Counted from the first letter of the stretch, positions 51,600 through 62,073 are shown. The stretch is DNA of 64,000 nucleotides from CAZJFH01 sp964545205 (GCA_964545205.1 CAZJFH010000002.1:62001-126000); one strand, 5' to 3'. Notes: generated by a model not told the origin, from the sequence alone. A program made the numbers and translations.

Positions 51600-51725
51600 C
51601 GCCGGGTTGCGCCGCGAAGTGCAGAATGGGGCCGCACTTTGGTGCCACTCGATGCGGCGATCCTGGCTCCAGCGTCGGACACCACCACGCCGGGCCCGCC
51701 GCGCTTGGCAATCAGGGCATCGCGC
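51600..51725 (-). mobile_element. IS3-family orfB (integrase) remnant
   Basis: On the leftward strand a short frame reads DALIAKRGGPGVVVSDAGAR and then, a few residues later, VRPHSALRG. These match the IS3 orfB blocks IxxRGxPxxIVSDNGTE and NxxRPHSALG with the intervening 50 or so residues deleted. It lies between a histidine kinase and a chemoreceptor gene and marks an old insertion. Confidence 0.6.
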
Positions 51726-51756
51726 TCGCGCGCGACGGGGCAACTACGCGCAACGA

Positions 51757-53463
51757 TCACACTTCTCGAACCTTGTCGAGAAAGGCGCCGACCTGCCGGC
51801 CGAGAGCGACCGTGCGCTCCGCTTGCGCTTCCGCGGAATCGAGCAACTGCTCGGCCGCAAGGCCCACGCCCCCCGCGACTTCGCGCAGACGCCCCGCCGA
51901 GCGGTTGACGCCGTCGGTACCCGCGGATGCCTGCGCCAGGTTGCGGGCGATCCCATCCGTCACCACGCGCTGCTGCTCGACGGCGCTCGCGACGGCCGCG
52001 GAGATCTCCTTCATCTCGGCGATCGTGCGGCCGACGCTCTCGATCGCGGCCACCGCCTCGGCGGTGGCCTTCTGCACGCCGCCGATCTCGCGCGCGATCT
52101 CCTCGGTGGCGCGCCCGGTCTGAGTGGCGAGGTTCTTGACCTCGCCCGCGACCACGGCGAATCCCTTGCCCGATTCGCCGGCGCGCGCCGCCTCGATCGT
52201 CGCGTTGAGCGCGAGCAGGTTGGTCTGGGAGGCGATGTCGTTGATCAGGTTCACCACCTCGCCGATTCGTCCGGTGGCCGTCGCGAGGCCGCGGATCACC
52301 TCGGTCGAGCGGTCGGCCTCGCCCACCGACTCGTCGGCGATCCGCACCGAGTCGCCGACCCGGCTGCTGATCACCTGGATTGAGCCCGACAATTCGGCCG
52401 CCGCGCTCGCCACCGCCTGGACGCTGCCGGCGGCCTGTGTCGCCGCGCTCGCCATGTCGGACGCCTGCCGCGAACCCGATTCGGCATTGGAGAGCATGCC
52501 CTGCGCCGTTCCGCGCAGCCGTTCGGCGGAGTCAGCCAGGCTGGCGAGAGAGTGGTTGGACTCCTCGGAGAAACGACGCAGCAGCGCCTCGATCGTTTCG
52601 GTTCGCCGCAGCTTTTCCCTCTGCTCCCGGCGCTCCGCCTCGGCCCGCTCGGTCCCGGCCACGACACTCCGTTTGAACACCAGCACCGCCTGGGCCATCG
52701 CCCCGATCTCGTCCGTGCGGCCGACGAACGGCACCTCGATCGCGGTGTGCCCGCCGGCGACTTCAGTCATCACGGTGCCGATCGCGTTCAGCGGGCGGGA
52801 CACCACTCGGTCGAACATCCAGCGAAGTGCAAGGATTCCCGCTGCCGCCGCGAACAGCGCCAAGGCGGTCAGCATCAACAACGACCGCCGCAACGTCGCG
52901 AACTCGGCCGCGGTCGGGACGCTGCTGGAAAAAACGCCCAGCACGTCGCCCTCGATCTCGTCCATCAGGTTGTTATGGCAGCGCAGGCAGCCCTCGTCGC
53001 TGGCGCCCGGCGTGACGCCCAGCACGATCGGCATGCTGAACCGATAGGCGCCGTCGACGAACCTGCCGACCGGCTTGCCGGTCCGCAACGCCTCCTCGTC
53101 GACAGAGTCCCGGCTGAGCTTCGGTGCCCGGTCGGGCTCCTTTTGCGCCATGAACGGGACCACCTTCGGGCCCCAAACGCTCCACAGTTCCCCCGGGAAA
53201 TCGCGGTTGCGGCGCTCGAACCAATCGTTGAAGACGGCTACCGCGATGTTGTTGGTGTCCTGTCGGCGCTTCGCCATTGCGCTGGCGACCAGGGCTTCAA
53301 GCGAGTTGATCTCGTTGCGCGAGAACGTCTCGAGCCGTTTCTCGAGCTGGGCCAACTGAAACCATCCGACGCCGGTCAGGACCAGACCCGCGAAGAGAAG
53401 GATTCCCACGCTGCCGAGAATCATGAACTTGCCGCGCAGGCTGATCGATTTCCAACGGCCCAT
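51757..53463 (-). CDS. Chemoreceptor with c-type haem (Tll0287-like) sensor domain
   Basis: 568 residues. Helix 1 at about 13-35, periplasmic domain with the haem c motif Cys159-Leu-Arg-Cys162-His163 inside GASDEGCLRCHNNLMDEIEG, as in Tll0287-like/DUF3365 sensor domains, helix 2 at about 192-212, HAMP (about 214-270) and a methyl-accepting signalling domain whose tip reads NLINDIASQTNLLALNATIE. It should covalently bind haem in the periplasm and report redox state, oxygen, NO or a similar signal to the chemotaxis or a related pathway. No che genes are nearby. Confidence 0.88.
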   Translation of the reverse strand: MGRWKSISLRGKFMILGSVGILLFAGLVLTGVGWFQLAQLEKRLETFSRNEINSLEALVASAMAKRRQDTNNIAVAVFNDWFERRNRDFPGELWSVWGPKVVPFMAQKEPDRAPKLSRDSVDEEALRTGKPVGRFVDGAYRFSMPIVLGVTPGASDEGCLRCHNNLMDEIEGDVLGVFSSSVPTAAEFATLRRSLLMLTALALFAAAAGILALRWMFDRVVSRPLNAIGTVMTEVAGGHTAIEVPFVGRTDEIGAMAQAVLVFKRSVVAGTERAEAERREQREKLRRTETIEALLRRFSEESNHSLASLADSAERLRGTAQGMLSNAESGSRQASDMASAATQAAGSVQAVASAAAELSGSIQVISSRVGDSVRIADESVGEADRSTEVIRGLATATGRIGEVVNLINDIASQTNLLALNATIEAARAGESGKGFAVVAGEVKNLATQTGRATEEIAREIGGVQKATAEAVAAIESVGRTIAEMKEISAAVASAVEQQRVVTDGIARNLAQASAGTDGVNRSAGRLREVAGGVGLAAEQLLDSAEAQAERTVALGRQVGAFLDKVREV

Positions 53464-54052
53464 GTTTCGACTCCTCTGCGATCCGCACGGAACGGCTGGT
53501 CCGGCGAGACGGCGGTCGAGCGATCAGGGAAAGCAAAAATTGTGCCTAATCCGCGCCTGACGCTGGATCAGCTGGTCCGGCGATAAGTGCCGGCTCGCGC
53601 GAGACGCGTTTCCGGGAACCGGGACTCCAAACGGAGAGCGATGAGGAGTGTACGAGGGCGCTTTCGGCCCGAAAGGCTGACCGCCTGAAAGCCGCAGAAA
53701 ATCTGGGGGCAACTCATACTTTCGAGTTACCCCCATTTTCTGTGGATAAGGCTGTTGGCATCCGTGTGAGTCCGACGCGCCGCCGCGGCCCGCACGCCAT
53801 TGCCCGAATCTTGGGCATCCGGAAAACACCGTTGATTTTGCAGTGCTTTTTTTGAATGGGATCAAAATATGGGCGGGTAGTTGACATTCGCGTGACAACC
53901 GATCCGGCGAGCCCCGGTTGTGGACAAGCGGAAGGCGCGGCATGGCGGGCGTATCCGAACGGGTGATCCGGCGATTGCTTCCGGGGCGGCTTTGCTTGGC
54001 GCCGGCTCGCCCGGATGGGTTATAGTGGCGCCGCCGGCGAGGTGGCGGGGAC
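53464..54052. other. Long intergenic region with an extended inverted repeat
   Basis: No gene can be supported in these 589 bases. An inverted repeat at 53696-53741 pairs AGAAAAT(CT)GGGGGCAACTC with GAGTTACCCCCATTTTCT around an 8-base loop. TTGACA occurs at 53881 and TATAGT at 54021, but they are not spaced as one promoter; TATAGT, 32 bases before the regulator gene ATG, may be its -10. Confidence 0.55.
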
Positions 54053-55483
<1,431 letters not shown>

Positions 55484-55487
55484 CCGC

Positions 55488-56807
55488 ATGCCCGACCACG
55501 TCAAGCCGCACCTGCCCCACGCCGAACCGGCCGCGCCGCCGGAGATGCCGCACCTGTCCTCGATCCAGGAGACGGCGTGGATCGAGGTGATCCGCAAGAT
55601 GGAGGAGGTCTATTCCGACCTGATCCGCCACGAGGTCGACCTCGAGGAGAAGAACAAGGCCCTGGAGGAGGCGCAGCGCTTCATCACCAGCGTGCTGTCG
55701 GCGATGTCCGACATCCTGGTGGTGTGCGATTCGCGCGGCAACGTCGTGCAGGTCAACCGCGCCCTGCTCGACCTCACCGGCCTCGCCGAGCCCGACCTGC
55801 TCGGCCAGCCGCTGGCGCGGCTGTTCGCCGGCGGCGCCGAGCTGCCGCGGCCCTGCGGCCAGGGCGGCGACGGCCCCACCGAATGCGAGCTGCGCCTGAA
55901 GGCGCGCGACGGCCTGACCGACCCGGTGGCGGTCAACTGCTCGACTCGCTACGACACCAGCGGCCGCCCGGCCGGGATGGTGCTGCTCGGGCGGCCGGTC
56001 GGCGAGCTGCGCCGCGCCTACGAGGCGCTGAAGCAGACCCAGCAGCAGCTGATCCAGAGCGAAAAGATGGCCTCGCTCGGCCGCCTGGTCGCCGGCGTCG
56101 CGCACGAGCTCAACAACCCGATCAGCTTCGTCTACGGCAACGTCCACGCGCTGCAGCGCTATCGCCGCAAGCTGATCGCCTATCTCGACGCCGTGCACGG
56201 CGGCGTCGGCGAGGACGAGCGCGAGCGCCTGCGCCGCGAGCTGCGCATCGACCACGTCCTGGCCGATCTCGAGCCGCTGATCGAGGGCACGCTGGAAGGC
56301 GCGGTGCGGGTCTCGGACATCGTCAAGAACCTGCGCCGGCTGTCGTTCCCCAATGTCGGCGAGCCCGAGGCGGTCGATCTCGCCGCGGTGGCGCGCACCG
56401 CCGTGCAGTGGGCGGCCAAGGGCACCCGCACGACCGCGCGCATCGACCTGGCGCTGCCCGAGGGCATGGTGGTGCGCGGCCAGTCGGGCCAGCTCAACCA
56501 GGTGATCGTCAACCTGCTGCACAACGCCTTCGACGCGGTCGCCGGCCGGCCGCAGCCGGTGGTCTCGGTGACCGGCGCCGTCGGCGAGGCGGTGCGGCTG
56601 ACCGTCGCCGACAACGGCGCCGGCATCGCCGCCGAGCACCTGCTGAAGGTCTTCGACCCCTTCTTCACCACGAAGGCGGTCGGCCAGGGCACCGGCCTGG
56701 GGCTGTGGATCAGCTACGGCATCGTGCGCGACCACGGCGGCACCATCACCGCCGCCAACGCGCCCGGCGGCGGCGCCGTGTTCACCATCGAACTGCCGCG
56801 GGGCTGA
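55488..56807 (+). CDS. PAS-containing histidine kinase, HupT/HoxJ-like
   Basis: 439 residues, no membrane helices. N-terminal coiled coil (ETAWIEVIRKMEEVYSDLIR through about 65), PAS domain (about 66-175, SDILVVCDSRGNVVQVNRALL), second coiled coil, HisKA with His206 in GVAHELNNPISFVYGN and HATPase (NLLHNAFDAV, DNGAGI, GTGLGLWISYG). Cytoplasmic soluble PAS kinases of this form are the HupT/HoxJ partners of hydrogenase regulators. It starts five bases after the regulator gene, so the two form a unit. Confidence 0.8.
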   Translation: MPDHVKPHLPHAEPAAPPEMPHLSSIQETAWIEVIRKMEEVYSDLIRHEVDLEEKNKALEEAQRFITSVLSAMSDILVVCDSRGNVVQVNRALLDLTGLAEPDLLGQPLARLFAGGAELPRPCGQGGDGPTECELRLKARDGLTDPVAVNCSTRYDTSGRPAGMVLLGRPVGELRRAYEALKQTQQQLIQSEKMASLGRLVAGVAHELNNPISFVYGNVHALQRYRRKLIAYLDAVHGGVGEDERERLRRELRIDHVLADLEPLIEGTLEGAVRVSDIVKNLRRLSFPNVGEPEAVDLAAVARTAVQWAAKGTRTTARIDLALPEGMVVRGQSGQLNQVIVNLLHNAFDAVAGRPQPVVSVTGAVGEAVRLTVADNGAGIAAEHLLKVFDPFFTTKAVGQGTGLGLWISYGIVRDHGGTITAANAPGGGAVFTIELPRG

Positions 56808-56811
56808 GGAG

Positions 56812-57870
56812 ATGGGCAAGGGCCTTATCGGACGCATCGGCCGCCGCGGCATCTTCGCCAGGCTGAACATGCACGAGACGGCGGCGCTGTTCTCGTCGGC
56901 GGACCTGTTGCGCGTCGGCGCCGGCACCGAGCTGATCCGCCAGGGCGACACCCGGCGCGACTACCTGGTGCTGCTCGACGGCGAGCTCGAGGTGCGGCGC
57001 TCGTGGACCGCCGCCGACGGCCATGCCGAGACCAGCGTCGGCCGCGTGCGCCCCGGCGAGGGCGTCGGCGAGATGTCCGTGCTGTCGTCGCTGCCACGCG
57101 GCGCCACGGTGACCGCGGTGCTGCCGTCGCGGCTGCTGCGCCTCGACGGCGAGCGCATGGACGAGCTGCTGTCGTGGTGCCCGCCGCTGGGCGATCGCCT
57201 GAAGGCCGACGCCGAGGAACGCGAGCGCATGAACGCCGTGCGGCAGTCCTCGGCCTTCCGCCAGTTGCCGCTGGCGACCATGCAATGCGCCTTCGAGCGG
57301 ATGGAGCCGCTGGACGTCGCCGCCGGCGGCGTGGTGGTGCGCGAGGGCGAGCCCGGCGACGCCTACTTCCTGGTCGAAAGCGGCCGGGCCGACGTGCTCG
57401 CCGGCGGCGTCGCGGTCGCCGTGCTGGGGCCCGGCAGCACCTTCGGCGAGGAGGCCTTGCTCACCGGCGCGCCGCGCAACGCCACGGTGGCGATGCGCGA
57501 CGCCGGCCGGCTGTGGCGGCTGTCGAAGACCGATTTCGAGGAGTCGGTGCGCGCCGCCCTGGTGGAGGAGATCGCACCGGAACGGGCGCTCGAGATGGTG
57601 GCCCGCGGCGCCGTGTGGATCGACTGCCGGGTCGAGGAGGAATTCGCCGCCGGCCGCATCCCCGGCGCCACCCTGCTGCCCCTCAACCGGCTGCGCCGCG
57701 AGGCCGGCGGGCTGGAGCCGGATCGGCAGTACGTCGTCTACTGCCGCAACGGCGTGCGCAGCGGCTGCGCGGCCTTTCTGCTGCGCGAACGCGGCATCGC
57801 CGCCTACTCCCTGGCCGGCGGCCTCGGCGAGTGGCCCTACGAGATCGACGCCGGTCCCGCATCGCCCTGA
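56812..57870 (+). CDS. Double cyclic-nucleotide-binding plus rhodanese protein
   Basis: 352 residues. Two cNMP-binding folds, at about 25-125 (LIRQGDTRRDYLVLLDGELEV, GEGVGEMSVLSSLPRGATV) and 145-245 (VVREGEPGDAYFLVESGRADV, GSTFGEEALLTGAPRNATV), followed by a rhodanese domain (about 258-345) with catalytic Cys in VYCRNGVRSG. The second fold keeps the phosphate-cassette pattern FGEEALLTGAPRNA. No DNA-binding domain, so it is not a Crp-type activator. Starts four bases after the kinase gene; probably the third gene of a signalling operon. The combination could link a nucleotide signal to sulphur or redox transfer. Confidence 0.85.
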   Translation: MGKGLIGRIGRRGIFARLNMHETAALFSSADLLRVGAGTELIRQGDTRRDYLVLLDGELEVRRSWTAADGHAETSVGRVRPGEGVGEMSVLSSLPRGATVTAVLPSRLLRLDGERMDELLSWCPPLGDRLKADAEERERMNAVRQSSAFRQLPLATMQCAFERMEPLDVAAGGVVVREGEPGDAYFLVESGRADVLAGGVAVAVLGPGSTFGEEALLTGAPRNATVAMRDAGRLWRLSKTDFEESVRAALVEEIAPERALEMVARGAVWIDCRVEEEFAAGRIPGATLLPLNRLRREAGGLEPDRQYVVYCRNGVRSGCAAFLLRERGIAAYSLAGGLGEWPYEIDAGPASP

Positions 57871-57880
57871 GCAAAGCAAA

Positions 57881-57908
57881 GGCGGCGCGCCCATCCGGAC
57901 GCGCCGCC
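57881..57908. terminator. Hairpin between convergent genes
   Basis: GGCGGCGCG (57881-57889) and CGCGCCGCC (57900-57908) form a perfect stem between the rhodanese gene and the leftward PEP-CTERM gene. Short A and T flanks are weak, so it may act in both directions. Confidence 0.55.
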
Positions 57909-57928
57909 AAGGTCTACCGCAGCCGCAA

Positions 57929-58731
57929 TCAGTCGCGCTGACGCCGGCGACGCGCGAACAGGCCCATCAGGCCGAGGCCCAGCAGGGACAGCGTGCCCGG
58001 CTCGGGGATCTGGCCGCCGTTGCCGCCGTTGCCGCCGTTGCCGCCGTTGCCGCCGTTGCCGCCGTTGCCNNNNNNNNNNNNNNNNNNNNNNNNNNNNNNN
58101 NNNNNNNNNNNNNNNNNNNNNNNNNNNNNNNNNNNNNNNNNNNNNNNNNNNNNNNNNNNNNNNNNNNNNCGCCGTTGCCGCCGTTGCCGCCGTTGCCGCC
58201 GTTGCCGCCGTTGCCGCCGTTGCCGCCGTTGCCACCGTTGCCACCGTTGCCGCCATTGCCGCCGTTGCCGCCGATGGCGCCCCAGAAGTCGATGTGCGAG
58301 ATGCCGGGCTGCTGCCCGCCCGGATTGGTCAGATCGGCGGTCGACCAGGACCCGGTCAGGGCGTTCGGGTCGATGTCGTAGACCGCACCCATGCTGCCGC
58401 CGACGACCTCGATGAAGCTGACCAGAAGACCGGTGTCGCCCGGATCCAGCGTCCAGGTGCCGGCGATGCATTCGCTGCCGCCGTCCTTGGTCTCGGTGCA
58501 CATGCCCGACAGGCTGATGCCCATGTACTCTTCCTGCGGGGTCAGGCCGTTGCCCTCCAGCTTGCCGAGATAGGTCAGCTCCTCGCCCGACATCGTCTCC
58601 AGGGCCGATTCGAGGTCGTCACGGTGATCGCTGCCGAAGGGCGGCGAGGTGGTCATCACCGGCGCCGCATACGACTGGGCGGCGATCAGCGTGGCGATGG
58701 CGAAAGCGGAAAGTCCGGCAATGGTTTTCAT
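57929..58731 (-). CDS. PEP-CTERM exported protein with Gly-Gly-Asn repeat, broken by an assembly gap
   Basis: Signal peptide (TIAGLSAFAIATLIAAQSYA), a folded part of about 130 residues with two Cys (GMCTETKDGGSECIAG), then a perfect (GGN)n tract, and finally the sorting tail IPEPGTLSLLGLGLMGLFAR followed by RRRQRD. PEP-CTERM tails direct proteins to exosortase, which removes the tail at the envelope, often with exopolysaccharide. The 100-N gap lies inside the repeat and is not a multiple of three, so the two sides appear in different frames; in the real genome they are almost certainly one gene. Repeat number is unknown. Confidence 0.82.
58018..58272. repeat. Tandem 9-bp repeat encoding Gly-Gly-Asn, with 100-N gap
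   Basis: The unit GCCGCCGTT is repeated without interruption on both sides of the gap at 58070-58169, with a few third-base changes (CCACCGTTG) near 58232-58260. The gap is an assembly scaffold gap of conventional size, so the true length of the array is not known. Confidence 0.92.
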
Positions 58732-59102
58732 GATCTTGCTCTCCTGTGTTGTGGTTCTTGGGAAACCGTGCCCGGACCGATTGGAGCAAGGGACGTGCCA
58801 GTGGCTCTGGCGCTGGGGTTTCGCGGGGTCGGGGGCCCCCTCCGCGGCGTGCTGTCAAATCGGCCTGGGTTCGGCCGTTCGGCAGCCAACCCCCTGTCTT
58901 TGTGCGGATTCGCCGGTTTCGGGCGGCGAGCGCGACAGGCGGGACCACGTCGAACGGGCTGGACGCCTGTAAGGCCGGCCGAACATGACTTTCGGCATAA
59001 GGCCCCGGAATCGAAGGCGGCGCATCCGCACGCAGCCTTGGTCGAGGATGGGCCGAGCGGGCCGGCTTGCGCGGCGGCCGGCGCGGCGCCACAGTGGCGG
59101 CC
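58732..59102. other. Intergenic region, no gene seen
   Basis: About 370 bases between the divergent PEP-CTERM and transporter genes. Open frames here lack Shine-Dalgarno support and family resemblance. It must hold the two promoters, but none could be identified with confidence. Confidence 0.5.
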
Positions 59103-60263
59103 ATGTCGCCCGCCACCGCCACCTCCCTGCGCCTCGCCCTGTTCTACGCCGGCATCTTCTCGGCCGTGGGGATTCACCTGCCGTTCTGGCCGGTGTGGCT
59201 GAAGGCGCAAGGCCTGGACGCCACCCAGATCGGCGTGCTGCTGGCGGCGACCTTCTTCACCAAGATCATCTCCAATCCGCTGGTCGGGCAGATGGTCGAC
59301 CGCCGCGGCGACCGCCGCCGGCCGATGATCGCGCTGGCCGCCGGCGGCGTGCTGTCGTTCATGCTCTACGCGCTGGTCGACGACTTCTGGGGCATCCTGG
59401 CGGTGACGATCGTCGCCGGCGGCTTCTTCGCGGCGATGATGCCGGTCGGCGAGAACCTGACCATGATGGTCGCGGTGCGCGACGGCCTCGACTACGGCCG
59501 CATCCGCCTGTGGGGGTCGTTGAGCTTCATCGTCGCGGCCAGCGCCGGCGGCTGGCTGATCGCCGGCCGCCCGCCGGACCTGATCATGTGGCTGGTGACC
59601 CTGGGGCTGGCGCTGACGCTGCTGGCCTGCCTCGGCGTGCCGGACGTGCGCGCCGCCGGCCCCGCCGCCGCCAGGCCGCCGCCGATCCGGCTGCTGCTGG
59701 GCAACCGGCTGTTCCTGCTGTTCCTGCTGGCGACCAGCCTGTCGCAGGTCAGCCACATGATCTACTACGGCTTCGCCACCCTGCACTGGCAGGCGGCCGG
59801 CCTGTCGCCGTGGATGATCGGCCTGCTGTGGGCCGAGGGCGTGGTGGCCGAGATCGTGCTGTTCGCGTTCAGCAACAAGGTGGTCCGGCGGCTGGGGCCG
59901 GGACGGCTGCTGGTGCTGGCCGGCATCGCCGGGCTGGTGCGCTGGACGGTGCTGGCCGCGACCACCGATCCGCTGGCGCTGGCCGCCGTGCAGTGGCTGC
60001 ACGCCGGCACGTTCGGCTGCATGCATCTGGGCGCCATGCACTTCATCCACCGCGCGGCGCCGGCGGGACTGTCGGCGCGGGCGCAGGCGCTGTATTCCTC
60101 GGTGACCCTGGGCGTCGCCTCGGGCCTGTTCATGCTGTTCACCGGCCAGCTCTACGCCGGGCTGGCCGGCGGCGCCTTCCTGGTCATGGCGGCGCTGAGC
60201 GCCGCCGCCGCGCTGACCGGACTGCGGCTGCGGCGCGCCTGGGACGGCAACCCGATCGCCTGA
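59103..60263 (+). CDS. MFS transporter of the phenylpropionate (HcaT) type
   Basis: 386 residues, twelve likely helices. It starts with LRLALFYAGIFSAVGIHLPF and has the MFS loop motif GQMVDRRGDRRRP between helices 2 and 3, followed by RIRLWGSLSFI and, late, GTFGCMHLGAMHFIHRAAP. These match the PPP/MFS_1-like family of HcaT. The ATG at 59103 is taken because the upstream frame is not hydrophobic. The substrate may be an aromatic acid or nucleoside; not determinable here. Its stop abuts the convergent methyltransferase gene with no spacer. Confidence 0.85.
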   Translation: MSPATATSLRLALFYAGIFSAVGIHLPFWPVWLKAQGLDATQIGVLLAATFFTKIISNPLVGQMVDRRGDRRRPMIALAAGGVLSFMLYALVDDFWGILAVTIVAGGFFAAMMPVGENLTMMVAVRDGLDYGRIRLWGSLSFIVAASAGGWLIAGRPPDLIMWLVTLGLALTLLACLGVPDVRAAGPAAARPPPIRLLLGNRLFLLFLLATSLSQVSHMIYYGFATLHWQAAGLSPWMIGLLWAEGVVAEIVLFAFSNKVVRRLGPGRLLVLAGIAGLVRWTVLAATTDPLALAAVQWLHAGTFGCMHLGAMHFIHRAAPAGLSARAQALYSSVTLGVASGLFMLFTGQLYAGLAGGAFLVMAALSAAAALTGLRLRRAWDGNPIA

Positions 60264-60956
60264 TCAGGCCTTCCACGCCACCCAGGCGCCGAACAGCAGC
60301 GCCGTCCACAGCCGCTCCATGCCGACGAAGCCGGCCTCGCGCAGCAGCTCGGCCAGGCGCTCCTCGGGCACGAAGTGGATGTCGACGACGATGCGGCGGA
60401 AGCCCTTGTCGACGTCCTCCTCGGGCATCCCCGAGGCGAGCTGCCACGAGCGCCAAAGCCCCATCAGCCGGTGAAAGCCGGGCTCGCCGGGACGGCCGTG
60501 GAGATCGGCGATCACCAGCGGCGCGCCGGGCTTCAGCCGCCGCGCGATGGCCCCCAGCAACGCCGCCTTGGCGCCGTCGTCGGGCAGGAAATGCAGCACC
60601 AGCAGCAGGGTGGCGGCATCGAAGACTGCGTGCTCGGCCAAAGCCTCGACGCCGCCGGCGACCAAGTCGACCCGGCCGCCCAGCGGCTCCAGCCGCCGCC
60701 GCGCCGCCTCCAGCATCTGCGGCGCCGGGTCGCAGCCGGTGAAGCGCCAGTCGGGGCGCGTCGGCGCCAGCACCGCAACTTCGGCCCCGGTGCCGCAGCC
60801 GACGACCAGGACCTCGGCGGCGGGGCCGAGACGGGCGTCGAGCTGCACCGCGACCAGCCGGTGCAGCACCTCGTAGCCCGGCACCACCTGCCGGATCACC
60901 TCGTCGTAGACGCGCGCCCGGCGATCGTCGAAATGCTTGGTGCTGTCCGCCGCCAT
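60264..60956 (-). CDS. SAM-dependent class-I methyltransferase
   Basis: 230 residues. Motif I is VLVVGCGTGAEV near 49-60, the acidic loop FTGCDPAPQMLEAA follows, and motif post-II DAATLLLVLHFLPDDG near 110. The ATG at 60956 has GAGGAGG upstream; the longer GTG frame does not improve it. Substrate not predictable. The two neighbours do not suggest a pathway. Confidence 0.82.
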   Translation of the reverse strand: MAADSTKHFDDRRARVYDEVIRQVVPGYEVLHRLVAVQLDARLGPAAEVLVVGCGTGAEVAVLAPTRPDWRFTGCDPAPQMLEAARRRLEPLGGRVDLVAGGVEALAEHAVFDAATLLLVLHFLPDDGAKAALLGAIARRLKPGAPLVIADLHGRPGEPGFHRLMGLWRSWQLASGMPEEDVDKGFRRIVVDIHFVPEERLAELLREAGFVGMERLWTALLFGAWVAWKA

Positions 60957-61005
60957 CGCCACCTCCTCGGCCACGGCCCGAGAGTAACCCCGCCGCCGGC
61001 GGCGG

Positions 61006-61212
61006 TCACGCCTCCGTGTCGGGATCGCCGCGCTTGCGCAGCGCGTCCAGCGGGCAGCCGTCGTCGTCCTCGGCGCTGAACGGGATCACCTGGACCATGT
61101 AGCAGGTCTGGCACCAGCAGATGTATTCGCCCTCGGTCTCGATCACCAGATGCGGCTCCTTGCGCCGCGACACCGGACACCACAACTCCTCGCGCCGTTC
61201 CTGACCGTCCAC
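61006..61212 (-). CDS. Small Cys-rich protein, possible zinc ribbon
   Basis: About 68 residues from a GTG start with GGAGGG upstream. Cys residues at LWCPVSRR and YICWCQTCYM, plus one near GCPLDALR, could make one zinc-binding knuckle (C...CxCxxC). Acidic C-terminus. No family recognised. It lies between the methyltransferase gene and a terminator, on the same strand as both. Confidence 0.6.
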   Translation of the reverse strand: MDGQERREELWCPVSRRKEPHLVIETEGEYICWCQTCYMVQVIPFSAEDDDGCPLDALRKRGDPDTEA

Positions 61213-61228
61213 CCTGCCCTCCGAAACC

Positions 61229-61264
61229 AAAAAAAAGCCCGCCGGCCGAGCGCGCCGGCGGGCT
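61229..61264 (-). terminator. Rho-independent terminator
   Basis: On the leftward strand the stem AGCCCGCCGGC/GCCGGCGGGCT (arms 61254-61264 and 61236-61246) is followed by a run of eight T. It ends transcripts arriving from the exported Gly-rich protein gene at 61507-61902. Confidence 0.85.
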
Positions 61265-61506
61265 AGTCTGGCGCCGCCGCCCCACACCTGAAGGCGAAGG
61301 CGCGGGGCAGATGATTCCATTGATGCGTGGGTGATTGATATCGGTCGGTCGTGCGGTTTGCCGCGGCAAGGGCAATAGGACGAACATTCACGCAACATTC
61401 GAGACACATATCCCGGAACTCACCGGGACATATGCACTTGGTTGAAGTTTTTCGTCACTCTTGCGCCCGGGCGGGGAGGCGCCGCGGCGGCGCCTCCCCT
61501 GACCGG

Positions 61507-61902
61507 TCACTGCGCCCGGCGCGGCCGGCCGGTGTGGCGGTCGACCTCGACCACCTGGACCAGCGAGCCGTCGACGGTGACGATCTCGGCGGTGACGGTG
61601 TCGGCGTCCTTCTCGGCGACGTCGCCGACCTTCAGCCGCTTGTTGCCGCGCATCGCCAGCCGGCCCTCGATGATGTCGCGGACCTCGGCGGCGCCGAGCT
61701 GCCTGTCGATGCCGGCGTCGCCCCAGCCGAAGCCCGGGCCGCCGCCGCGGCCGCCGCCGAAGCCGGGGCCGCGTCCTTCGAACACGCCGGGGCCGCCGGC
61801 GCACGGGCCCCAGCCGCCGCCCGGCCCGAAGGCGGCGGCGGCGCCGGCGGTGGCGATCAGGATGGCGGTGCCGGCGACGGCGATCTTGGCGATGCTGTTC
61901 AT
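61507..61902 (-). CDS. Exported Gly-rich protein divergent from a two-component system
   Basis: 131 residues with a signal peptide (SIAKIAVAGTAILIATAGAAAAF). The mature start is Gly/Phe/Trp-rich (GPGGGWGP...GFGGGRGGGPGFGWGD), and the C-terminal half is a compact domain: EVRDIIEGRLAMRGNKRLKV, VAEKDADTVTAEIVTVDG, LVQVVEVDRHTGRPRR. The second half looks like a PepSY-like periplasmic regulator. The gene is divergent from the OmpR-type regulator at 62074 across 171 bases, so it is probably a target of, or a periplasmic modulator for, that system. Confidence 0.72.
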   Translation of the reverse strand: MNSIAKIAVAGTAILIATAGAAAAFGPGGGWGPCAGGPGVFEGRGPGFGGGRGGGPGFGWGDAGIDRQLGAAEVRDIIEGRLAMRGNKRLKVGDVAEKDADTVTAEIVTVDGSLVQVVEVDRHTGRPRRAQ

Positions 61903-62073
61903 GTCGGAACTCCTGGCGAAGTGTTTCTCTGCAGCCAGTGAAGCAGCCGCGTGTAACCGAGCGATGTCGCCGGCGCCGGCATCGTGTAACGCCCGGTAAC
62001 AAGCGCGCCTTTCGTCACCGAGCGTTGCGAAAATCCACGCGCGCCCGCGGCCGGGCGCGGCTATGATTTCCGC

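Noticed and set aside
58018..58272. Possible CRISPR-like regular repeat
   Set aside because: The 9-bp unit is directly tandem without spacers and stays in frame as Gly-Gly-Asn inside a PEP-CTERM gene.
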